From NCBI RefSeq assembly GCF_003054265.1, contig NZ_QBKT01000001.1:868001-932000 (forward strand): 64,000 nt of DNA, in the 5' to 3' direction. Each line of letters begins with the position of its first letter. The stretch's first letter is position 1. The position numbers and the translations under genes are program-made. A model generated the notes under the pieces. The model saw nothing but the letters and a program-made list of their open reading frames with translations. It was not told the origin of the DNA and did not search any database. The stretch comes from Kordia periserrulae. GTDB lineage: Bacteria > Bacteroidota > Bacteroidia > Flavobacteriales > Flavobacteriaceae. Below are positions 10,577 through 19,513 of this stretch, in pieces.

Positions 10577-10757
10577 TCTCTTAGACTATTTTGCTTCGCT
10601 TTGCTCGCGATTTTGATGTAACTGGAAAATCTTTATTATTATATTGTTAGACTTTTTAGACTTGCTTAGATAGTTAGATGGTTACGCTTTCTCTTTGTTA
10701 TTTCTGCCTTCGCAGGAATCCACTATTATTTGATTCTCAAAGTATGATAAAAAACAA

Positions 10758-10793
10758 AAAGCTGGTACGAGTTTGCAACTCAGTACCAGCTTT
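10758..10793. terminator. Bidirectional hairpin terminator between DUF6503 gene and nrdA
   Basis: The stem AAAGCTGGTAC / GTACCAGCTTT is extended inward by GAGTT / AACTC around a 3-base loop, with one bulged A. It has A-rich sequence before and T/A-rich sequence after, so it can end transcription from both convergent genes. It lies 28 bp from the nrdA stop. Confidence 0.85.
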
Positions 10794-10820
10794 GAAAATA
10801 TAGTTGTCCTTTAACTTATT

Positions 10821-13259
10821 TTAAGAACCGCACATCAAACAATCGTCGTCTTGATTGCCTTTTGAACGCGCAATTAATTCCTTCATTTCTTCAGGTGTTA
10901 GTGGCTCTACTGCAATTGGTGCAGGTTTTGCCGCAGCAGTTTGCACAGAAATAGCACTAGCTGTTTCTGCCGCTACAGGCGCTTTTTTCACTTCTTTCTT
11001 CAGCGTAAACTTAATAGCGTCTACTGCCGATTTCGTACGCAAGTAATACATTCCTGTTTTCAATCCAGATTTCCATGCGTAGAAGTGCATTGATGTCAAT
11101 TTCGCCATCGTAGCACCTTCCATAAACAAGTTCAACGACTGCGATTGGTCAATGAAATATCCTCTGTGGCGCGACATATCAATGATGTCTTTCATGCTCA
11201 ATTCCCACACTGTTTTGTACAATTCTTTGATGTCTTGTGGAATTTCATCAATGTGTTGGATGGAACCATTCGCACGCATCAATTCTTGCTTTAAATCTTC
11301 CGTCCATAAACCTAAGTTTACCAAATCTTCTAGCAAATGCTTGTTTACTACGATGAATTCTCCAGACAATACACGTCTTGTGTAAATATTAGACGTGTAT
11401 GGCTCAAAGCATTCGTTGTTTCCTAAAATTTGCGAGGTAGAAGCTGTTGGCATTGGCGCTACCAATAATGAGTTACGCACTCCATTTTTCAACACTTGCT
11501 TGCGCAATTTTGCCCAATCCCAACGTCCGCTGAGTTCTTCATCTTTAATGCCCCATAAATTGTGTTGGAATTCTCCTTTGGACATTGGCGAACCTTCATA
11601 CGTTTGGTATGGTCCTTCTTCTTTTGCCATTTCCATAGAAGCCGTTACTGCCGCAAAATATAGCGTTTCAAAGATTTCTTGATTCAATTTTTTCGCTTCA
11701 TCCGACGTAAATGGCATGCGCAATTTGATAAACGTATCTGCCAACCCTTGTACTCCCAATCCGATTGGACGGTGACGGAAGTTTGAGTTTTCTGCTTCTT
11801 TTACAGGATAATAGTTTCTGTCGATTACCCTATTTAAGTTTTTCGTTACGCGTTTCGTTACACGGAATAATTCTTTGTGATCGAACTCGTTTCCTTTTAC
11901 AAACATTGGCAAAGCAATAGATGCCAAATTACATACCGCAACCTCATCTGGAGAAGTGTACTCCATGATTTCGGTACACAAATTCGATGAGCGAATCGTT
12001 CCTAAGTTCTTTTGGTTCGATTTACGGTTCGCAGCGTCTTTGTACAACATGTATGGTGTTCCTGTCTCAATTTGAGATTCTAAGATTTTCTCCCACAATT
12101 CACGCGCTTTGATAGTTTTTCTACCTTTTCCTTCCGATTCGTATTTTAGGTATAAAGCTTCAAACTCGTCGCTGTGCACATTGAATAGGTTTGGACATTC
12201 GTTTGGACACATCAACGTCCAAGCGCCATCTTCTTCTACTCTTTTCATGAATAAATCTGGAATCCACATTGCGTAGAACAAGTCGCGCGCGCGCATTTCT
12301 TCCTTTCCGTGATTTTTCTTTAAATCTAAAAAGTCAAAAATATCCGCATGCCAAGGTTCTACATAAATCGCAAACGAGCCTTTACGTTTTCCACCACCTT
12401 GATCTACATAACGAGCCGTATCGTTGTACACACGCAACATTGGTACAATTCCGTTACTCGTTCCGTTGGTTCCTGCAATATAGGAGCCTGTGGCACGTAC
12501 ATTGTGAATAGACAAGCCAATTCCACCAGCCGATTGAGAAATTTTTGCGGTTTGTTTGAGCGTATCGTAAATTCCGTCAATACTATCGTCTTGCATTGCT
12601 AATAAGAAACAAGATGACATTTGTGGTTTTGGCGTTCCAGAGTTGAATAATGTTGGCGTAGCGTGCGTAAAGAATTTTTTAGACATTAACTCATAGGTTT
12701 CAATCACTGCTTCTAGGTCGTCTAAGTGAATTCCAACAGAAACGCGCATCAACATGTGTTGTGGGCGTTCTACAATGTTGCCGTTGAGTTTTAATAAGTA
12801 AGAGCGTTCTAAGGTTTTAAATCCGAAATAATCGTATCCGAAATCACGGTTGTAGATAATGGTAGAATCCAAACGATCGGCATTATCCATGACAACTTTG
12901 TACACTTCATCCGAAAGTAATGGTGCTTTTTTACCCGTTCTTGGGTTGATGTATTCGTACAAATCCGTCATCGTTTCCGAAAACGACTTTTTGGTATTTT
13001 TATGTAAGTTTGATACGGAAATACGCGCCGCCAATCGTGCATAATCGGGATGCGTTGTCGTCATTGTGGCAGCAATTTCCGCTGCTAAGTTATCTAATTC
13101 TGAGGTAGTTACGCCATCGTATAATCCTTCAATTACACGCATAGCCACCTTTACAGGATCTACCAAATCGTTTAAGCCATAGCACAACTTTCTCACTCGC
13201 GCGGTGATTTTGTCGAACATCATTGGCTCCTTTCTTCCGTCTCTTTTTACTACAAACAT
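10821..13259 (-). CDS. nrdA: Ribonucleoside-diphosphate reductase, class I, alpha subunit
   Basis: Large catalytic subunit that reduces ribonucleoside diphosphates to deoxyribonucleotides, working with NrdB. An ATP-cone allosteric domain is at residues 1-90 (starting [13 protein letters not shown]). The catalytic barrel shows the first redox cysteine in MSSCFLL, the radical site NLCTEI with Cys and Glu two apart, and the second redox cysteine in VAVCNLAS. The C-terminal tail ends DDDCLMCGS, the CxxC pair that passes electrons from thioredoxin or glutaredoxin. An Ala/Pro-rich linker (about residues 755-790) precedes this tail. 812 aa, full length. It is downstream of nrdB with 151 bp between, a gap holding two hairpins. 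Confidence 0.97.
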   Translation of the reverse strand: MFVVKRDGRKEPMMFDKITARVRKLCYGLNDLVDPVKVAMRVIEGLYDGVTTSELDNLAAEIAATMTTTHPDYARLAARISVSNLHKNTKKSFSETMTDLYEYINPRTGKKAPLLSDEVYKVVMDNADRLDSTIIYNRDFGYDYFGFKTLERSYLLKLNGNIVERPQHMLMRVSVGIHLDDLEAVIETYELMSKKFFTHATPTLFNSGTPKPQMSSCFLLAMQDDSIDGIYDTLKQTAKISQSAGGIGLSIHNVRATGSYIAGTNGTSNGIVPMLRVYNDTARYVDQGGGKRKGSFAIYVEPWHADIFDFLDLKKNHGKEEMRARDLFYAMWIPDLFMKRVEEDGAWTLMCPNECPNLFNVHSDEFEALYLKYESEGKGRKTIKARELWEKILESQIETGTPYMLYKDAANRKSNQKNLGTIRSSNLCTEIMEYTSPDEVAVCNLASIALPMFVKGNEFDHKELFRVTKRVTKNLNRVIDRNYYPVKEAENSNFRHRPIGLGVQGLADTFIKLRMPFTSDEAKKLNQEIFETLYFAAVTASMEMAKEEGPYQTYEGSPMSKGEFQHNLWGIKDEELSGRWDWAKLRKQVLKNGVRNSLLVAPMPTASTSQILGNNECFEPYTSNIYTRRVLSGEFIVVNKHLLEDLVNLGLWTEDLKQELMRANGSIQHIDEIPQDIKELYKTVWELSMKDIIDMSRHRGYFIDQSQSLNLFMEGATMAKLTSMHFYAWKSGLKTGMYYLRTKSAVDAIKFTLKKEVKKAPVAAETASAISVQTAAAKPAPIAVEPLTPEEMKELIARSKGNQDDDCLMCGS

Positions 13260-13280
13260 ACGCTCATCTGTTTTTTTTAT

Positions 13281-13341
13281 TTTTCTGACTTTCGTTCAGA
13301 AAAGGGGTTAGTTATTTTACCAACTTTTCGGAAAAAGTTGG
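13281..13341. other. Two hairpins in the nrdB-nrdA gap
   Basis: The first is TTTTCTGA / TCAGAAAA (13281-13303, loop 7). The second is CCAACTTTT / AAAAGTTGG (13320-13341, loop 4). Read in the nrdB to nrdA direction they lie 70 to 130 bases past the nrdB stop. They may slow or process the joint transcript; there is no long T run. Confidence 0.5.
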
Positions 13342-13410
13342 CATTTTGGGATATTATTATTGTTTTAAAATTTTAATTGCTAAGCAATCAAAATCAAAGG
13401 GATTTTCTTT

Positions 13411-14391
13411 TTAGAAATCAGCGTCAAAGCTAAATTTGTCTTTCTCTTCTTCTTTGTTTAAGACACCAGCTTTTTGGTATTCTGAAACTCGTTTTTCAAA
13501 GAAATTGGTTTTTCCTTGAAGAGAAATCATATCCATAAAATCGAATGGATTGGACACATTGTACTCTTTTTCACAACCTAATTCTTGCAACAATCTGTCA
13601 GTTACAAACTCTAGGTATTGTGTCATTAATTTAGCATTCATTCCAATCAAACTTACAGGTAAAGACTCTGTAATGAATTCGCGTTCAATATTTAATGCGT
13701 CAACAATAATACTGCGAATACGTTCTTTTGGAACTTTATTTACCAAGTGATTGTTGTGTAAATGCACTGCAAAATCACAGTGTACACCTTCATCACGAGA
13801 AATCAACTCGTTTGAAAACGTTAGTCCAGGCATAATTCCACGTTTCTTCAACCAGAAAATAGAACAGAATGCACCTGAGAAAAAGATTCCTTCAACGGCA
13901 GCAAACGCGATTAAACGTTCTGCGAAACTTGGCGATTCAATCCATTTTAAAGCCCAATCTGCTTTCTTTTTGATGGCAGGGAAATTTTCTATCGCTTTAA
14001 ATAGGATGTTTTTTTCCTTTTCATCTTTCACGTAGGTATCAATCAATAATGAATACGTTTCTGAATGAATATTTTCCATCATGATTTGGAAACCGTAGAA
14101 AAATTTAGCTTCCGAATATTGTACTTCATTTACAAAGTTTTCCGCTAAGTTTTCATTTACAATTCCATCAGAAGCCGCAAAAAAGGCAAGAATATGCTTA
14201 ATGAAATAACGTTCGTCATCATTCAATTTTGTATTCCAATCGGTCAAATCTTGGTGTAAATCAATTTCTTCCGCCGTCCAAAAACTAGCTTCTGATTTTT
14301 TATACCATTCCCAAATATCTGCATGTTTGATTGGAAAAATCACAAATCTGTCTTTGTTTTCTTGTAAGATGGGTTCTATTGCTGATGACAT
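13411..14391 (-). CDS. nrdB: Ribonucleoside-diphosphate reductase, class I, beta subunit
   Basis: Small subunit holding the di-iron centre and tyrosyl radical for NrdA. Ligands can be placed by alignment to E. coli R2: Asp75 (ASDGIV), Glu106 and His109 (ENIHSETY), then Glu in FAAVEGIFF, and Glu and His in [11 protein letters not shown]. The radical Tyr113 is present, so this is a class Ia-type protein and not a class Ic form that lacks the tyrosine. Length 326 aa is normal. It precedes nrdA, an order common in Bacteroidota. Two DnaA-box-like sequences lie upstream (14491 and 14576). Confidence 0.96.
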   Translation of the reverse strand: MSSAIEPILQENKDRFVIFPIKHADIWEWYKKSEASFWTAEEIDLHQDLTDWNTKLNDDERYFIKHILAFFAASDGIVNENLAENFVNEVQYSEAKFFYGFQIMMENIHSETYSLLIDTYVKDEKEKNILFKAIENFPAIKKKADWALKWIESPSFAERLIAFAAVEGIFFSGAFCSIFWLKKRGIMPGLTFSNELISRDEGVHCDFAVHLHNNHLVNKVPKERIRSIIVDALNIEREFITESLPVSLIGMNAKLMTQYLEFVTDRLLQELGCEKEYNVSNPFDFMDMISLQGKTNFFEKRVSEYQKAGVLNKEEEKDKFSFDADF

Positions 14392-14490
14392 AAAATTATC
14401 GAGTTTTTAATGTAAAATTGGGTAAAAAGACTATTGTTTGATTTGGGAATAACAAAGATTGAAAAATGTATGCGAAAATGAAAGGGTAAC

Positions 14491-14584
14491 TTATTCACAA
14501 AGTCTATGAGTTTTTAACAACACTACAGTTTTTTCTTACTTTTTTAACATTTCGCAAAATGGCATTTTTTACTGATTATCAACA
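14491..14584. promoter_or_regulatory. DnaA-box-like pair upstream of nrdB
   Basis: TTATTCACA at 14491-14499 fits the DnaA consensus TTATnCACA; TTATCAACA at 14576-14584 has one mismatch. They are 100-190 bases upstream of the nrdB start in a 273 bp gap with no gene. Their function is inferred only from the known DnaA control of nrdAB in E. coli. Confidence 0.35.
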
Positions 14585-14664
14585 CATTAGAATATGCTAT
14601 TTCCCGCTATGAGTGATAAAACAAGCGTTTTTCAAAAAAAATGGGAAAATGAGTTTATTGCCAA

Positions 14665-15234
14665 TTAACGGCCTAATTTTTTTGCTGTACTTTCCAATTC
14701 GGCGTACCAATCTTCGCCAAATTTTCGAATCAACGCTTCTTTGACAAAAACATAAATAGGTACTTGCAATTCTTTTCCAAGCGTGCATGCATCGTCGCAA
14801 ATTGGCCAACGATGATAGTTTACCGCAGCAAAATCACTGTACGCTTCTACACGAATAGGATATAAGTGACAAGAGATAGGTTTTTTCCAATCTATGATTC
14901 CTTTATTGTATGCTTGTTCGATGCCACACATCGCGGTATTTTTTTCGTCAAAGGTGACATACGCACATTCGGCTCCGTTGACTAACGGTGTTTCCAAATC
15001 GCCATTTTCACGCACAATATACGTTCCTTGTGCTTCAATGGCTTCAATACCTTCTTTTCGTAAAAAAGGTTGTATGGTTTCGTAAATGGCGTCAAGTTTT
15101 TTAATTTCTTCTTCATCTAACGGTGCGCCAGCATCACCTTCTACACAACAAATGCCTTTGCATGCGTTGAGATTGCACACAAAATCATTTTCAATAATAT
15201 CTTCTGAAATAATGGTTTTTCCTATCTGAAACAT
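14665..15234 (-). CDS. DUF3109 family protein (Cys-rich)
   Basis: Cytosolic protein of unknown function, 189 aa, no signal peptide or membrane segment. Cysteines appear as C-N-L-N-A-C-K-G-I-C-C near the N-terminus (about residues 20-31), later in GAECAYV and MCGIEQA, then SCHLYPIRV and ICDDACTLG. This eight-or-more cysteine pattern resembles that of Fe-S or zinc proteins such as the YkgJ family. DUF3109 is conserved in Bacteroidota. It is divergent from marC with a 158 bp gap. The start at 15234 has a -7 promoter box only 5 bases upstream, which suggests a very short or absent leader. Metal binding is inferred, not shown. Confidence 0.85.
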   Translation of the reverse strand: MFQIGKTIISEDIIENDFVCNLNACKGICCVEGDAGAPLDEEEIKKLDAIYETIQPFLRKEGIEAIEAQGTYIVRENGDLETPLVNGAECAYVTFDEKNTAMCGIEQAYNKGIIDWKKPISCHLYPIRVEAYSDFAAVNYHRWPICDDACTLGKELQVPIYVFVKEALIRKFGEDWYAELESTAKKLGR

Positions 15235-15238
15235 GCCG

Positions 15239-15246
15239 CAAATATA
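15239..15246 (-). promoter_or_regulatory. -7 box for the DUF3109 gene
   Basis: TATATTTG on the minus strand matches the Bacteroidota -7 consensus TAnnTTTG. It ends 5 bases before the ATG at 15234. No clear -33 TTG was found. Confidence 0.45.
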
Positions 15247-15361
15247 CTTTTTTCTAAGGTTTTAATTTCAGCTAATTACATGATTTTTTTACATCCACAA
15301 TGTTCACTTTAATTTAACCTAAAAAACATGCTTTTTCACCTTATAAATTACTTTAAACATG

Positions 15362-15369
15362 TACTTTTG
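15362..15369 (+). promoter_or_regulatory. -7 box for the MarC-family gene
   Basis: TACTTTTG matches TAnnTTTG, 24 bases upstream of the ATG at 15393. The -33 element is unclear. Confidence 0.5.
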
Positions 15370-15392
15370 CGGCAAATTTAAAACGTATAGAA

Positions 15393-15986
15393 ATGGACTT
15401 AGATTTTAAACAAATTCTAACGGCAAGTATGGTACTTTTTGCCGTAATCGATATTGTGGGAAGCATTCCAATTATTATTGATTTGCGCCGTAAAACAGGA
15501 CACATTCAATCGGGAAAAGCGACGATTATTGCCGGTGTTATTTTGACCGTGTTTTTATTTGTTGGACAAAGTATGCTGAATTTGATTGGTATTACTGTAA
15601 GCCAGTTTGCCATTGCAGGTTCATTTGTATTGTTCTTTTTAGCATTGGAAATGATTTTGGGAATTACCTTTTTTAAGGAAGAGGATGAAGACGCGATGAA
15701 AGATGCTTCTGTGTTTCCAATTGCGTTTCCATTGGTAGCTGGACCAGGAAGTTTGACCTCTATTTTATCGCTTCGTGCAGAATTTAGTTCTGAAAATATC
15801 ATTGTAGCAATTTTTGTAAACATGATTATCATGTTTATTGTATTGAAAGCTTCTGCAAAAATTGAGCGTTTGTTAGGACAAAATGGAATTCGTATTTTGA
15901 GAAAAGTTTTTGGAGTGATTTTGTTGGCAATTGCTGTGAAAATTTTCACTACAGGAATTCGCGATATATTTTTAATTCCTTCTTAG
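15393..15986 (+). CDS. MarC family integral membrane protein
   Basis: Six-segment inner-membrane protein, 197 aa, of the MarC/UPF0056 family; transport substrate is not established, and the old multiple-antibiotic-resistance role was withdrawn for E. coli MarC. Visible family marks are VDIVGSIPII-like text in the first helix (AVIDIVGSIPI), and FPIAFPLVAGPGSLTSIL in the fourth helix region. The start at 15393 fits the promoter box upstream. The next gene is 172 bp downstream on the same strand. Confidence 0.9.
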   Translation: MDLDFKQILTASMVLFAVIDIVGSIPIIIDLRRKTGHIQSGKATIIAGVILTVFLFVGQSMLNLIGITVSQFAIAGSFVLFFLALEMILGITFFKEEDEDAMKDASVFPIAFPLVAGPGSLTSILSLRAEFSSENIIVAIFVNMIIMFIVLKASAKIERLLGQNGIRILRKVFGVILLAIAVKIFTTGIRDIFLIPS

Positions 15987-16158
15987 TTTCAGAAAAGACT
16001 AGGTTGCATCAAGTCATTTTAAAAACGAATACCGAGAAATATCGTATTTTAGCGGTTCGTAAAAATTGACAAAATCGCCAACGAGTGATGAAAAAGCGAA
16101 AATGCTTAAAAAGGACATACTTTTAAAGTTTGTCAGAAAAAATTAATAGAAAATTGCT

Positions 16159-16365
16159 ATGAAAAAATTCTCATATATCGCTATTGTGATTGCTATTCTA
16201 CTTAGCATTTACAGCGCAACCAAGCTAGATTTTGATAATTTATTAAAAGGAGATAGCATGGTGGCTGTTATCAGCATTGTAGCGGCTTTGTGTGCTATTT
16301 TGATTGTGCTGATTTATCTGACTTCCAAGAAGATTCAAGATAAAATAAACGACTCTAAGAAATAA
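16159..16365 (+). CDS. Small two-helix membrane protein, unknown
   Basis: 68 aa. It has two hydrophobic segments (about 5-20 and 34-56) and a lysine-rich tail (SKKIQDKINDSKK). Its TAA stop shares its last A with the ATG of the following FAD protein, so the two are almost certainly translated from one message. I do not recognise a family. The tight coupling suggests it may be a membrane partner of that oxidoreductase. Confidence 0.7.
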   Translation: MKKFSYIAIVIAILLSIYSATKLDFDNLLKGDSMVAVISIVAALCAILIVLIYLTSKKIQDKINDSKK

Positions 16366-16967
16366 TGTTTGATGTACTTATAATCGGCGGTGGCGTTTCG
16401 GGCATGCAATGTGCGCTCGTATTGGGTTCTGCCAAAGAAAAACCATTTGCTACCGATAAAAAGATTGGTATTGTCATGCATCAACGTGCTTCACATTTGC
16501 AGAATGCATTGTTTAATAATGTATTAGGGTTGCCCGCAGGAAAAACAGGTGCGGAAATTTTGATTGAAGGACAGAAACAGTTAGCAGAAACCTATCCACA
16601 CGTCACACAAATTACACAAGAAAAAGTACTAAAAATTTCAGGAGAAGCAGGCAATTTTCAAATCGTTACGAATAAAAAAACATACCAAAGTAAACTCGTA
16701 GTTATTGCACTAAATTACGCAAAACCTTTAACCATTGATGGCTTGGATGACTTCACTGCGCCACATCCAAGAGCTGCTGCTACAAAAGACAGAGTGTATC
16801 TTAAAAACAATGACCATGTAGTCAAAGAAGGAATGTATGCATGTGGAACGATTGCAGGTTGGCGTAGTCAATTTGCCATTGCGGCAGGAAGCGGCGCGCA
16901 AGTTGCCACCGATATTTTAACGCTGTGGAACGATGGAAATCACACGAAAGTGCATGATAAAATCTAG
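16365..16967 (+). CDS. Small FAD-dependent pyridine-nucleotide oxidoreductase, thioredoxin-reductase-like
   Basis: 200 aa flavoprotein. The FAD dinucleotide fold is at the N-terminus (IIGGGVSGMQCA, residues 6-17). A second FAD motif lies near the C-terminus (MYACGTIAGWRSQFAIAAGSGAQVA pattern, with the acidic residue of the usual GD replaced by GT). There is no CxxC redox pair as in true thioredoxin reductase, and at 200 aa it lacks the separate NAD(P)H domain, so it is a compact form. The reaction and partner are unknown. It is translationally coupled to the 68 aa membrane protein before it. Confidence 0.75.
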   Translation: MFDVLIIGGGVSGMQCALVLGSAKEKPFATDKKIGIVMHQRASHLQNALFNNVLGLPAGKTGAEILIEGQKQLAETYPHVTQITQEKVLKISGEAGNFQIVTNKKTYQSKLVVIALNYAKPLTIDGLDDFTAPHPRAAATKDRVYLKNNDHVVKEGMYACGTIAGWRSQFAIAAGSGAQVATDILTLWNDGNHTKVHDKI

Positions 16968-17025
16968 ACTTTTAGACCGCTTTGCTATTAGATATTAGAT
17001 TGCTTCGCTTTTAGCTATTTTTTAG
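16965..17025. repeat. GCTTYGCT/TAGA repeat cluster
   Basis: Between convergent genes, the motif TAGA-CCGCTTTGCTATTAGA and then TAGATTGCTTCGCTTTTAG occurs twice in about 45 bases. Similar text is at 9712-9743 and 10535-10555. No T-tailed stable hairpin was found in this gap. Confidence 0.5.
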
Positions 17026-17084
17026 GAATTGAAAGATTTAAAAATTAAATAATTGATACACTACTACATCAAAAAATTGCTACA

Positions 17085-18683
17085 TTAATTACCGTGTAAT
17101 TCAATCACTTTTTCAATCATTTTGTCGCCTTCGTTGAGTTGTTGTTGGTAACCATTGGTTCCGTACAATTGCTCTATATAGGTTGCTTTGATGTGACGCT
17201 TCATCTGCGGTGCATATTTTTCAATATAGATTCGCTGACCGCGCATTTCGCTTAGATAATTGGTGTATTCTTTGAGCAATTCATCCGTAATTGTGAAGTT
17301 TTGCATGAATTCTTCCTCAGAAATATCGGCATATTGCGCTCTGTCAGTTTCTAGCTTGTTAAAGACAAAATCGTCAATATAACCCACGATTTTAGTACGC
17401 AAACCACGTTCGAGTGATAATTCTTCTGGCGAACTCGTCAACGGCACAAATACATCTGGAATAATGCCGCCGCCACCATACACAATTTTACCTTTTGGTG
17501 TTTTGAATTTGAGCGAATCTGCTACTTTAATACTATCCATCGACTGCAACTCTCCCGATTTGAATCGATCGTAATATTCATCAAAATAGTCTTTATTACC
17601 ATCTTTGTACGAGCGTTGAATGGAGCGACCTGTTGGTGTGTAATAGCGCGAAATTGTCAATCGGACTACAGAGCCATCGCCCAAAGGCATTGGACGTTGT
17701 ACGAGTCCTTTTCCAAACGAGCGTCTTCCCACAATCACACCTTTATCATTGTCTTGCAATGCGCCCGCAATGATTTCACTTGCAGAAGCTGATTTTTCAT
17801 TCATCAATACATAAACTTCGCCGCTTTCAAAATTGCCTTCCTCTGTGGCATAATATTTTTCAACTTCTCCTTTTTTGTTTTTGGTGAACAGAATCAGTTT
17901 TCCATCTTCGAGAAATTCATCCGCAATATCACGTGTAACGTCTAAAATTCCGCCTGGATTGTTTCGTAAATCCAACGCTAAATGTCGCGCACCTTTTGCT
18001 TGTAGATTGTTGAGTGCTTCTTCAAATTCTTCGTAGGTAGTTTCGGCAAAACGATTGATTTTGATATAGCCCAAATCGTCCGTCAACATATAATGTGCCA
18101 CCACACTTTTGATAGGAACTTTAGCTCTTTTTAAGTCAATAAATAATTCTTCATCCGTGCTTTTGCGGTAAATTTTCAGCTTGACAGACGTATTTTCAGT
18201 ACCTTTTAAGCGCGTGATAATTTGCGTATTGCGAAGATTTTTTCCGTACAAAGTATCGTTATCCGCCATCAAAATACGGTCGCCCGCTTTGATGCCTGCC
18301 GCTATACTTGGGCCACCTTCTAATGTTCGTACGACAGTTAATGTGTCATTAATCATATCAAAACGAATTCCGACGCCGACAAAATCACCTTGCATGTTTT
18401 CTGCCACGCGTTTTTCTTCTTCGGAAGGAATGTACACGGAATGCGGATCTAAGTTTTCGAGAATATTATTTACCGTTACATCTACAATGCTATCTACATC
18501 TACATCGTCTACATATTCATAATCGATGTAATCAATTAAGCGATTGAGTTTGTCTTTGCTTGTGTTGGATGAGAATAGTTTTTCGGGCGTCGCACTAAAA
18601 TTTAACTTTCCGCCAATAAATACACCTGCTGCCACTGCGGCTGCAATGATCATAGGAAGTAAATATTGTGTTTTTTTGTTCAA
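17085..18683 (-). CDS. S41 family C-terminal processing peptidase
   Basis: Envelope serine protease of the CtpA/Prc type. It has an N-terminal membrane anchor (residues 8-26), a PDZ domain (about 95-175, with GVGIRFDM and GIKAGDRIL), and a catalytic domain with Ser300 in SASASE and Lys325 in FGKGLVQ, spaced 25 residues as in D1P. These form the Ser-Lys dyad, so activity is expected. 532 aa. The start appears to be TTG at 18683: no ATG, and no other start that keeps the anchor, is available between the stop codon of the upstream dCMP deaminase gene (18696) and the next in-frame Met at residue 11. The 12-base gap argues for an operon. Substrates are unknown. Confidence 0.9.
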   Translation of the reverse strand: MNKKTQYLLPMIIAAAVAAGVFIGGKLNFSATPEKLFSSNTSKDKLNRLIDYIDYEYVDDVDVDSIVDVTVNNILENLDPHSVYIPSEEEKRVAENMQGDFVGVGIRFDMINDTLTVVRTLEGGPSIAAGIKAGDRILMADNDTLYGKNLRNTQIITRLKGTENTSVKLKIYRKSTDEELFIDLKRAKVPIKSVVAHYMLTDDLGYIKINRFAETTYEEFEEALNNLQAKGARHLALDLRNNPGGILDVTRDIADEFLEDGKLILFTKNKKGEVEKYYATEEGNFESGEVYVLMNEKSASASEIIAGALQDNDKGVIVGRRSFGKGLVQRPMPLGDGSVVRLTISRYYTPTGRSIQRSYKDGNKDYFDEYYDRFKSGELQSMDSIKVADSLKFKTPKGKIVYGGGGIIPDVFVPLTSSPEELSLERGLRTKIVGYIDDFVFNKLETDRAQYADISEEEFMQNFTITDELLKEYTNYLSEMRGQRIYIEKYAPQMKRHIKATYIEQLYGTNGYQQQLNEGDKMIEKVIELHGN

Positions 18684-18695
18684 AATATGTTTGTT

Positions 18696-19130
18696 TTAAG
18701 AAGCAGCAACTTCAGGAAGATGTTCTACTTCAACGCCTGCTTTTTGTAAAAATTGTATTCCAGAGTCGTCTTTATACGCATCTATGTACACCACTCGGGT
18801 AATTCCTGCTTGATGAATGAGTTTGCTACATTCTTTGCACGGCGACATCGTTATATACAACGTAGCACCGACACACGATTGCGTAGAGGCTGCTACTTTT
18901 AAAATGGCATTCGCTTCTGCGTGCAATACATACCATTTGGTGTAGCCTTCTTCATCTTCGCAAAAATTTTCAAATCCTGATGGTGTTCCATTGTAACCAT
19001 CGGAGATAATCATTCTATCTTTGACAATAATCGCGCCAACTTGTTTACGCTTACAATACGAGAGTTTTCCCCATTCTTTTGCCATGCGCAAATAGGCATG
19101 ATCATATTTTGCTTGTTTTTGTTTTGGCAT
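18696..19130 (-). CDS. dCMP deaminase family protein
   Basis: Zinc-dependent deaminase converting dCMP to dUMP for thymidylate supply. Zinc ligands and acid catalyst are His70 and Glu72 in VLHAEAN, and Cys98 and Cys101 in SPCKEC. The Gly/Asn-rich YNGTPSGF stretch is typical of ComEB and dCMP deaminases and distinguishes it from tRNA-adenosine deaminases. 144 aa. It precedes the S41 protease gene by 12 bases. With nrdAB and dgt in the window, it belongs to dNTP metabolism. Confidence 0.9.
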   Translation of the reverse strand: MPKQKQAKYDHAYLRMAKEWGKLSYCKRKQVGAIIVKDRMIISDGYNGTPSGFENFCEDEEGYTKWYVLHAEANAILKVAASTQSCVGATLYITMSPCKECSKLIHQAGITRVVYIDAYKDDSGIQFLQKAGVEVEHLPEVAAS

Positions 19131-19260
19131 GTGTAAATGTACGCTTTTGGAGCGAAAAAAAGCAACCGTTACGTTGCTTCTTGTCTTCTATTAACGAAGA
19201 TATTAGGTTTGTGTTGGAATCACAATAGCTTCGTTGTTAATTTTTTACCAAAATTGGTTT

Positions 19261-19455
19261 TCACGGTTCTGAATGACATGCTATACATTCTGATTCTTCA
19301 GTGCCACACGTTTGTACTTCTGTACAGTTACAGGTACAAGTTCCTTCACAATCGGAACCTGCTACTGCGAATTTTCCGCCACGTAAATTGTGATAATTTA
19401 AGGTTGAAATTTGCTTTTTATTTAAGCTTAATTTCGAGATTTCTCTTTTTTTCAT
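19261..19455 (-). CDS. Putative orphan class I lanthipeptide-type (RiPP) precursor peptide
   Basis: 64 aa. The leader MKKREISKLSLNKKQISTLN has the L-x-L-x-K-x-x-I-x-x-L pattern that marks Bacteroidota class I lanthipeptide leaders. It runs into an LRGG double-glycine cleavage site (residues 25-28). The core after GG holds 7 cysteines (CEGTCTCNC, then TC, EC, AC) among 8 Ser/Thr, which would be the residues for thioether rings. No LanB dehydratase, LanC cyclase, radical SAM maturase or transporter is next to it: neighbours are HupE-like and dCMP deaminase genes. So it is either served by enzymes elsewhere, or it is not modified. A separate promoter is visible at 19484-19513. The precursor call rests on sequence pattern, not on a database hit. 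Confidence 0.68.
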   Translation of the reverse strand: MKKREISKLSLNKKQISTLNYHNLRGGKFAVAGSDCEGTCTCNCTEVQTCGTEESECIACHSEP

Positions 19456-19483
19456 GTGTAATGAATTAATAGTTACTACGTTT

Positions 19484-19513
19484 CTAAACTATTAAATTAC
19501 CATCACATCACAA
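19484..19513 (-). promoter_or_regulatory. Promoter of the lanthipeptide-like gene
   Basis: On the minus strand a TTG (-33; 19511-19513) is followed after exactly 19 bases by TAGTTTAG (19484-19491), one mismatch from TAnnTTTG. The spacing fits the Bacteroidota consensus. The -33 element overlaps the last codon of the HupE gene, so the small gene can be transcribed on its own. Confidence 0.45.

Noticed and set aside
15506-15949. 147-codon frame opposite the MarC gene
   Set aside because: Opposite a conserved membrane protein gene; the Ile/Asn/Lys-rich sequence reflects the reverse of hydrophobic codons.
19137-19469. 110-codon plus-strand frame over the lanthipeptide-like gene
   Set aside because: It is very hydrophobic and mirrors the Lys-rich leader of the minus-strand gene; the minus frame has a promoter and a known precursor pattern.
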